A DNA stretch of 64,000 nt from Diphasiastrum complanatum (lineage: Eukaryota > Streptophyta > Lycopodiopsida > Lycopodiales > Lycopodiaceae): the NCBI GenBank assembly GCA_029204225.1, contig CM055110.1:20440410-20504409 (forward strand). Direction: 5' to 3'. A program made the translations under genes and the position numbers. Under the pieces are notes generated by a model. The model saw nothing but the letters and a program-made list of their open reading frames with translations, did not search any database and was not told the DNA's origin. Shown here in pieces: positions 55,901-64,000 of this stretch (the first letter of the stretch is position 1; every line of letters starts with the position of its first letter).

Positions 55901-58900
55901 CCTAAGCCTCCCACCACCAAAATGGGGCATGAGGGCTCAAATAAGAGACAATAATACCTACCTTTTAGGCTATAAATTGGTTTAGAGGTTTCAAATCTAC
56001 TATCAAGAGTTTTTCTTGCTCAAAGACCATAAAAAATACATTAGATTTTAAAATTTTGAGGCCTTTAAAGGTGACTGATTCCTACCAAACTTGGTAATAG
56101 CCTAGAGTGTTGTTGCATGCACCAAAAGGACGTCTATGGAGCCAAACCACCCAACCAACTGGAAACATATAGTCAAAATTCTAACCACTTCACCCCCCAG
56201 CCACGATGACTGAAAGCATGAGAGGAGAGGATCCTGGCAATTGGAACTGGAAAACTGGATGTGGAGGTGGGTGAGTTCCTACTAGATATATAGGCCCTAG
56301 AAAGCCAAGAAATATTTCATGTAGGATCTCCAATTCCAACCCATTGCTTTTGATCTCCCATTGATACGCTAAAAGTAGTCAATCACGATGCACTAGCTCC
56401 ATAAGTCCTGATTAGAGCATCTGGGTCCTCACAAGATTATTAATTACATTTCTTACCTAGTCCGAAATGACGTGGTGTTACTAATAAGCTCGTACACTAC
56501 TGGACTACCGAATATCTATGTCAAGGATTATTCTGAATCTCTTATATCGAACATGCATATAACACTAAGCTATCAAAGATAAATGCTAAATATTGCATAG
56601 GTAATTTTATATTTTTGGCAATGGTCAAAATTTTAGCAATTAGAATATAAAAATATTGATTTCTTACTTGTATGATCTTCAAGAAGTTATTGGGATTGAC
56701 AAGTTTGCTATTTGTACTGGACGACTATGAAAATAATTCGTCAAATTTTAGAAGGATGATGGGCTTGAAAATTATTTGAAGTATGTTAAAAATCACTAGA
56801 AATGTGTGGCTCACTCGAAGTTCAACTCGCTTGGAAAAGCCATGATCATGGTTTCCAAGACTTTGTCTCATTAAAATTTGGACTCAAAAATTTATATTTG
56901 GAGATATAACCATTTAGCACTTTACACTACATAACTAGAATTAATTCAAATCAAAGATACTCTTTTTTTACTTAGATCCATATGCAAAGAGAAAACTTCT
57001 CCATGACACAAACAAATGATAATGATTTTATACATTCATATGAATACTACAAGTTTTATCTTTTGTAATCTAACTTTCACTTTGAATAGGTTTGCATGCT
57101 TTTTTCATGAAATGTAATCTATTGATATTGTATTTGGGTAAAGTTGCGCTCTTCTAGAAAACCATTGAAATAGTTATAGGAGCTAGCTAGTTTTTTCGGT
57201 TATTCTATCATGATGAATCTTAATAGAATGCTACTCTTGCTTTTCATTGAGATTTTTCATGATTTATGATGACCACATATCTAGTCTTCTATTACTTTAA
57301 TATAATTTTTATGTTGATAATGTCATAGAATATATCACAACATGTAAAATTCATGAGATAGTATAATATACATTTGCATTATTGAGTGATTTACAATATA
57401 ATGTGTGAAGTGACATGCTCCCCATATGTAATATGCTCTCCATAATATACTTTGAACTACATTTACAAACTCAACAAATGAGTTTTGTACTATTTTTGTA
57501 TAATTGTCAAAAAGTATTTTCTATCATAAGATTTTTATCATACTATTAAGCGTTTTCCAAATCTTAGTTTTCTTTAACCTTGCTCCTTGAAACCTTGAGT
57601 GAAAATTGTAATATCTTTCTAAACCAGATATTAAAGTATACATGCTTCTCCTAAGTGACCTAATAAAATTTAAGCTTACACATGGTATTTCTTGATTTTT
57701 CTAAAAATATTTTCATCTTTTTGTCTTTTTGCATTTTTTTTATGGAGGCCTGGTTTTAGAACATATTATAATCTAGCAATAGTTTGACTTGAGAGTGACT
57801 TTGGTTTAGTATTCCTAGGAAATAATATGTGAGGATATCTAAGCTTTCCTAAAGTCTACATCTGGTGTACAAACATGAACATTTTGAAGTGGAATTGGAA
57901 GAACTGGATTTTGGTTTGTATCTTCTTCATCTCTGAAATATTTTATATTTCTAATAACATCTACTAACTTCATGTATTACAAACATGGATATTCCAAGTT
58001 AGCACCATGAGAGAAATTGAGTATATACTTTATAGTTTCAAATCTCATGTTGAATGCCACTCTTCTTCTAGCAACATCAAAATGGCATTGGAATCAATTT
58101 TCAAACAATTTGGCTATAATATCATAGATTCAATTTTTTTTGGTAATGGAGCAACATTTTTGTTAGAGATTCAAAATCAAGATCTCATTCATTCACTGTA
58201 AAAATTAATTGGACATGAATTGATTGAATGAGTAGAAAAATAAAAAGTAGTTTATTGACAATCAATGTGTACCTCAAATGTAAGAATCTATGACAAGATT
58301 GAGAGCCTAGTACCCTATCAAAACATGTTATGACCAGTATTCTAATGCAAGAAAACTCTGAGAATCTTCTTTGACTATGTGCACTATGATTGCATAGGAA
58401 AGATGACACAAATTGACTATTGTTCTATGCACTTCTAAATCTCCTACTTTGCATTATTTAATAAATTGAAAATGTCAATCTAATTGAAGTGCTTCATCAT
58501 CAGTTAACATATCAATGATTTATTGATCGATGTGAGCAAATGCAATGATTAATGGTTATTTTATTCTCCTCAAATCAAATATGAAAGAAACATGAGAAAA
58601 GAGCATACAAGTCAGAGAAATAAGTTTGAGATTCTCTTTAGGTTGCAACGTTCACACATGTGAATGAACTTGAGATTTTAGAGCTTTTGACACAAGGTTG
58701 TTGACAATTTCCAGTTTGAGATTAGATGATGTAAGGTTTGTCATAAATTACAACTCTAGTATTGTTTAGCTATATAAGAGGTAAAATGTTCTTGACTCTT
58801 GAAGGACTCAAGAAGATAAAAATAAAAAGTGAAGTACAATCCCATTCAATTACAATCAAATTGACATTGGTTGAAGTCTCTTCATATTAGTTATCAGCAA

Positions 58901-59500
58901 AAATATGAATATTACATTTACAACCAGAACCACATGACTAAGTGAGCATATTTACTAAACAACTTAGTTAAGAAGTTATTATATTAAGTCTTTATGTTTT
59001 TACTCTGTACTTTTGGATGAAAGCTACGAATAGTCTAGTTGAATGACGTTCTACTAGATTTACATGAAATTGATAGCAATGACACATGGATGTAGCGAAA
59101 AGCAATGATCAATGGAAAAAATAAAAATTTGAGGGTTAATACTTTTCTATCCTTAAGAAAGCAAGATGAGACTCATTGATAGACTAGTCTAGATATTAAG
59201 AAATGTAGGGTAACATGACTCAAATTCTATAACAATTAATATACAAATTTTAAAATACATAACACAAATTTTAACAATATTCAAATCATCTAATATACTT
59301 AATTAGATCAAAACTTGATATCAACAATTCAAAATAATGTCAAGCTCTCTTCACCAATCTCAACAAAAATCATAATTGATCCTTTAATTTTAAATATAAA
59401 TGATGAACATGTGGTCATTCTATCATTCAAAAACTTTCAAATAAATAAAAAATATCACGAAAGTATCTGAAACTTCAACTATGCTCTCTATTTTATCTAA
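53000..59500. other. AT-rich interval with no recognised gene
   Basis: A degenerate TTGTTGATTAACAT-rich stretch lies at about 53,225-53,320. Other ORFs in the interval (for example near 53,566-53,946 and 58,007-58,201) show no family motif and are short for chance in AT-rich DNA. The part next to 59,525 should contain the 3'UTR and polyadenylation site of the GDSL gene. I see no LTR pair or TIR. Confidence 0.45.
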
Positions 59501-59524
59501 TAGAACGATATATGAATCTAAAAT

Positions 59525-62500
59525 CTACAAAGAAACGAGTTGACGAATATTGATGGGTGATATGTTGCTCGGTGTGCCACTCCAATACTTGCTTGCCAAG
59601 ATAGAATAGATCTTCGACGTAGGATGTAACATATCCCAAAACACATATTCAGAATCGTTTTGGCATGTTGATGCTCCTCTAGGGCAAGCGACACTGGCTC
59701 CAAGGACTCCTTGGGTATTGCAACATGGTTCAGTTGATGTAACAAAGCCTACACAAAGATATAAATCTATTTTAGTATAAGAAAAGAATAAAATGAAATG
59801 TATTGCCCAACACTATGTCCTCCTATTATGAAATAAGAAATGAACTTGAAGAAAAGGTCATAAATACCATAATATTGTGGATTCTGGGCAATTGCGTAAA
59901 ACGGATCAAAGCTATTTGCAAGAAGAAAATGTGCATCTATGAAGGTTCTTCTTTGCTTGGCTAAGAGTGCTCGAAGAAGATTGTTGTACTTGCTTGCTGC
60001 TTCCACCAAATTCTCAGCACAACTTGAAGAAATGCGACTAAATGCAGGAGCGCAACCAAGAGGAAGTAGAGCCTCAATAACAAACTTGCGTGCTCCCTCA
60101 TTATGCAATACCTTAGTGACATCAACCAAAAGTATTCCTCTTAATAAGACAATTATGATTTATATCAAGGATAAGTTTGTTTTGTAAAATGGACATATAT
60201 ATATGTTTAGCTATCAATAAATATACACCAAAAATTAAAACATGCTTTACATAAATCACTTTCGCCAAAAAGACAAACCTCAATATGTTTTGATAAATCG
60301 CTAATCAATAGATTCTCAAATTGTTCTATTGATAGACCTTCTTGTTGTGCCATAGAGTTCGGAAGATAATAGTTGTTGGCAATATCATTGTGTGCATTGG
60401 AAATATAAATAATAGCATTTGAAATTAATTCATTGGCTCTTGCTTCACCGATATTATGCTGCAAGCGTTGTTTCATATCTTGGAAATATTGAACTTGTTG
60501 TGAAAAAGGCATAATACTTCCCTGAAACCCAAAGACACACACAAATACATAGCCATAAAAAACTCCTTCAGGTTTGCCAAGAGGCAATACCCATAATAAA
60601 AATAGAGTATAATCAAACACAAGTTTCAATAAGCTATCACACCTATTTGTATCAATTTATTGATTTATAGTCTACAATCCGCTTACCAATGCACTGCCAG
60701 TGGAGTCAAGTATTCCTGAACCTGCCGATCCAAAATTTGCCCCTTGTTGGATGTTAGTGTTAGATGCCAAATATGGTGAGGGAAACGTGATGCCCATGTA
60801 TGCAGCTGCAAGACACATAAAAAAAAGTATAATGAATAAAAAATAATTTCTAGAAAAGAAACACATGTACGACTTAAGCAAAATAACAAAAAATTCATTA
60901 TTTATTAGTCTATAGCCTTCCGTTGCTTGCCTATATTAGTTGATTCAAGTAGCTTCATTTTGTATTGTGTGTACACTTTAGAACACTTGACGAGGTAAGC
61001 CAAGGAGCACAAGGTTCCAAATGTGCTTACATACTAGTATCCAACTCAACAATTGTGAGAATATAGGATGTAGTAGATGATGGCTGTATATTCATCCACA
61101 TACTAAAGTTGCCAAAACCCAAGGAATCGGGTTAAAAGGAATTGTACTCAATTGTATATTACATGATTCAATCTGTGTTCAAATAATCATAAGAAAAACC
61201 TACAAATTCTATTTTCATTTGTAGCAAAGAAGCTATTGGATGAACCTAGAATTTTACTAATAATTCAAGCCTTGGGTGAATATTTCCACAACATGTAAGT
61301 GCAACTATCATCCTAAACATGGACCAGTTTTTTTCATTTATTAACATGAACAAAACCAAGCTTAAACATCACTAAGATTAGAAAACAATGGTTGTCAACA
61401 CTCTTTGAAAATTTATGGAACATTCCAACTTCAACTTCAAACTAAACAATCATTCACACCTCAACCAACAGAGCTCATGAATCAAAACAATTTCATAAGT
61501 TTGATATTCTTACTTTGGCCACTAACAAATTAAACTTTTTATAAAAAATGTTGAAACGTACAAGCATAGACCCCTAAGCGATTTCATGGGGATTTAGCCT
61601 AAGGTAGATGATTTTATAGGATGTGAGGAATCTAGGCTTCTCACAAGTTTTACTATTGTAGAATATGCTTACCTTTTAGTTTACCAATAGGAATGGCTCC
61701 ACTCCAAGAAGTACATCCCATAGATCAAACACAATTCTCATATTAGGACATTTACATGGAAGGCTTATCAATTTTCAAAAGCAGCACATTTAGTCTAGTT
61801 CATGTATTCTTATATCTAATGTAAGAATGTTGTGTGTCAAATTAAGGTGCATTGCCAAAACAAAAACTATTAAATTATTTTTATAACAAGAAAACTCCTT
61901 AGCATGTGAATTGTCAAGGCACCAAGAAGTCCTTGCCTGAACACCTTTTTGAGAGAGAGAAAAAAGTGTGGGACTAAATAGACAATCATGTATTTAGTGC
62001 AAGAAATCTAAGCCTTGTTTATAGTTAAAGAGGGAAGATCTCTTAATGCAAATATAAAATGTTTTTTGAGATTTTTTTGAAGATAATAACTTGCAATTCC
62101 AATCAATAACCTTTAATGTGCTAAAAGTGGTTCGGTGCATCATCATAGGAAGTTGTGTGGCAAATAGAGCATCACAACAACAAAGGTATGTGAGACTCCA
62201 CGCTCTCCAAGCTTGCTAGTAATTGTCTTAGGGAGAGGCATTCATTATATAATAACTAATTTGGCAAAAAGTTGCTTTTTGCTATTGCTAGGTTGCTTTG
62301 TGCTATTGCTATTCATCATCTTCATATCAATGGCTTGTGTAGTTTTACATGATAGTGTTTTATAATTATCATGTCCTTATATTACTTATTATATGACCAT
62401 TTTTTGTCACTTAAGCATAGTCTATGGTTCCAAAAATCATAGTTTGGCACATAGATTCATGTAAGATATTCAAAATACCCAACTTAGAGCGTCTAGAACG

Positions 62501-64000
62501 TCAATCTTTGAGGACGCTAGCGCATGTGAATGCACACATACTCACATGCATGCACTCATACACGTGTGAGGGTGCATGTGCACACTCATACACGTGTGAG
62601 GGTGCATGTGTGCACACTCATACACGTGAGAGTGTGCACTCATACATGTGCATGTGTGCACACTCATACATGTGCGAGCATGCATGCGCAGACACTCATA
62701 GTACACATAAAAGTGTGTGTGTGTGTGTGTGCGCGTGCGTGCACGCGCGCGCGCACACACACACACACACACAAAAACACTATGAATACATTTAATAATG
62801 TTTCATGCATGATAAACTACATGTATGAATTTTCATGCGACAATATTTGGTCATGACAAACATGGCACATATTTTGATTTCATAACTTCAAAAAAACAAG
62901 TGTGTACCTAACTTGTCTAACGACAAGACATGACTGAGGTATTACTGTGGTGTTTTTGTGAAGTTTCGTATCCCTTGAACAGTACCAAATTCAACTAGAA
63001 AGACAACCGAAGTTGAATTTACAATACTATTTTGAAATTTCTTGTAAATACAATCTTAAGATTCTTGGAAAAGTTATATCCAACATGTCCAGTTGTTGGC
63101 TATAGATGAATATTCACATGTTTATGATTGTAGATAGATGTTCTAATGGTTTTCGGGTTGTGAGATATCTTTTTGGATGTACAAAATGTAAAACATAATC
63201 ATAGAGTACATTGACAAACTCAATCAGATATGGCACCTAGTTAAGCATGACTATATAGCACCTAGTTAAGCATGACTATATAAGCTCAATCAAACAAAAC
63301 ATCAAACTATAGATTTGGAGCCAAGAATTTAAATCATTTAAAGCATAGGTCTAGACTGGAAGCTCGAGTACAAGTTATTAACACACAAGCCTAGATTCCA
63401 AGTTCAATGAAACAAGACATGCATGCAACATTTTTTTTTTTAAAAACAATATCTTCAAGACTTTTCACATATGTAATGACACTTTGAAGATGCATCTTAT
63501 TTGCATGACTGTAATTAGGATGAGCTATGCTCAGAGAATCATGTAAAGTTCTTATTTCCATGGTGCAAAAACACTAGCAATGGGACTAATCAAGTGATTG
63601 GCCATTCAATGAGTTCTAAACCAAGGAGATGTTGAGATTCAGACAGTTGTTGCTAAGTAGACATTGATGAACTCATTCGGTTCTAGGGTTGATTTTTCCA
63701 TCATCACTAGGACGAACTACAGGTGGGTGGCCTTACAGCTTGGCGTATGGCTCGAGGGTAGAAAAATAAGACAACAAAATTCTGATCCATAATTTCAAAA
63801 GAGTGCCTTGAATTAATGCTACTATTCAATAAAAACTTCAATACTCATGACTACATTATAATTTGGATATAATAGAGGATATGTTGACTGCAATGAATGA
63901 AATTAGTTTTAAAAATCACCAAAACAACTACAAGGCAAAGGGGAGAGAGAAAATAATACCTAGAAAATCTGGTACAAGGCGTCCATTGGAAAATCTCCCA
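59525..64000 (-). CDS. GDSL esterase/lipase (SGNH hydrolase), 5' end outside the window
   Basis: Plant GDSL lipases are usually secreted hydrolases of lipids or cell-wall esters. Five exons with matching phases are visible: 64,000-63,960 (GRFSNGRLVPDFL); 60,805-60,687 (AAYMGITFPSPYLAS, block II NFGSAGSGILDSTGS); 60,521-60,279 (FSQQVQYFQDMKQRL, block III SNAHNDIANNYYLP); 60,111-59,868 (VLHNEGARKFVIEALLPLGC, NPQYYG); 59,748-59,525 (FVTSTEPCC, EYVFWDMLHPT, stop TAG). Introns have GT/AG borders; the first is 3,153 bp. The catalytic Asp and His (WDMLHPT) and the block III Asn are present. The Ser-containing GDS block and signal peptide lie beyond the right edge. In block III the usual Gly of GxND is Ala (AHND), an oxyanion-hole change of uncertain effect. 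Length from the visible part fits a normal family member of about 350 residues. Confidence 0.93.
62520..62705. repeat. Minisatellite of CACTCATACACGTGTGAGGGTGCATGTG-type units in the GDSL intron
   Basis: About six imperfect units of 25-33 bp, each with a CACGTG or CATGTG palindrome core. All six frames are partly open, which produces the C/H/T-rich ORFs in this place. Not a gene. Confidence 0.75.
62713..62773. repeat. 61-bp strictly alternating purine-pyrimidine tract
   Basis: (GT)n passes into GCGCGTGCGTGCACGCGCGCGC and then (AC)n without a break in alternation, and the two halves are largely complementary. It is a strong candidate for Z-DNA or a cruciform in the large GDSL intron. Confidence 0.85.
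63233..63282. repeat. Perfect 25-bp tandem duplication
   Basis: GCACCTAGTTAAGCATGACT plus ATATA occurs twice without change, back to back, in the GDSL intron. It looks recent. Confidence 0.85.

Noticed and set aside
62424-62856. Cys/His/Thr-rich ORFs on both strands
   Set aside because: Translations of the minisatellite and (GT)n tract.

Overview
This is nuclear DNA of a land plant. It carries two spliced plant genes, both on the minus strand, in an AT-rich background that is mostly transposon. The genes are the N-terminal half of a full-size peroxisomal ABC transporter (ABCD1/PXA1/COMATOSE type) and a GDSL esterase/lipase that runs off the right edge. Very long introns, dense nested transposons and several LINE lineages suggest a large-genome plant such as a fern, lycophyte or gymnosperm. 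I cannot name the species. I see no rRNA, confident tRNA, CRISPR or bacterial feature.

Layout. 1-5.9 kb: an AT-hook protein fragment on the plus strand, a LINE lacking most of ORF2, a copia gag scrap, unrecognised coding remnants and GC-rich repeats. All of this probably lies in an intron of the transporter, because the transporter's second half is not in the window. 5.9-24.5 kb: ten coding exons of the transporter, each with consistent splice phase, giving 696 codons. Intron 2 is 13.8 kb and is a set of nested insertions: a plus-strand LINE (about 10.5-23.1 kb) is split inside its reverse transcriptase by a 10.2-kb hAT-like insertion (11,326-21,496). That insertion itself holds three minus-strand LINE copies and three hAT-type MITEs. 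25-36 kb: fragments of several copia elements, including a same-family pair of inverted LTRs. 35.9-45.0 kb: a decayed Ty3/gypsy element with 5' LTR, gag, protease, RT, RNase H, integrase and an additional ORF after integrase, apparently inserted in a copia RNase H gene. 45.3-53 kb: more copia pieces in both orientations. 53-59.5 kb: AT-rich sequence with nothing I recognise. 59.5-64 kb: the GDSL gene, whose 3.15-kb intron holds a Z-DNA-prone tract.

The most interesting signal is a LINE family (five copies) in which every end I can define abuts a (TC)n microsatellite. The 3' ends share a two-tier hairpin, GTCTT...AAGAC outside and a covarying stem inside, followed by ATTAATAAAGC-like sequence and a (TTTC)n(TC)n tail. 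This looks like a microsatellite-targeted retrotransposon with a structured 3' recognition element. The second is the layered insertion history in the transporter intron, where removing the hAT block restores an in-frame LINE reverse transcriptase.
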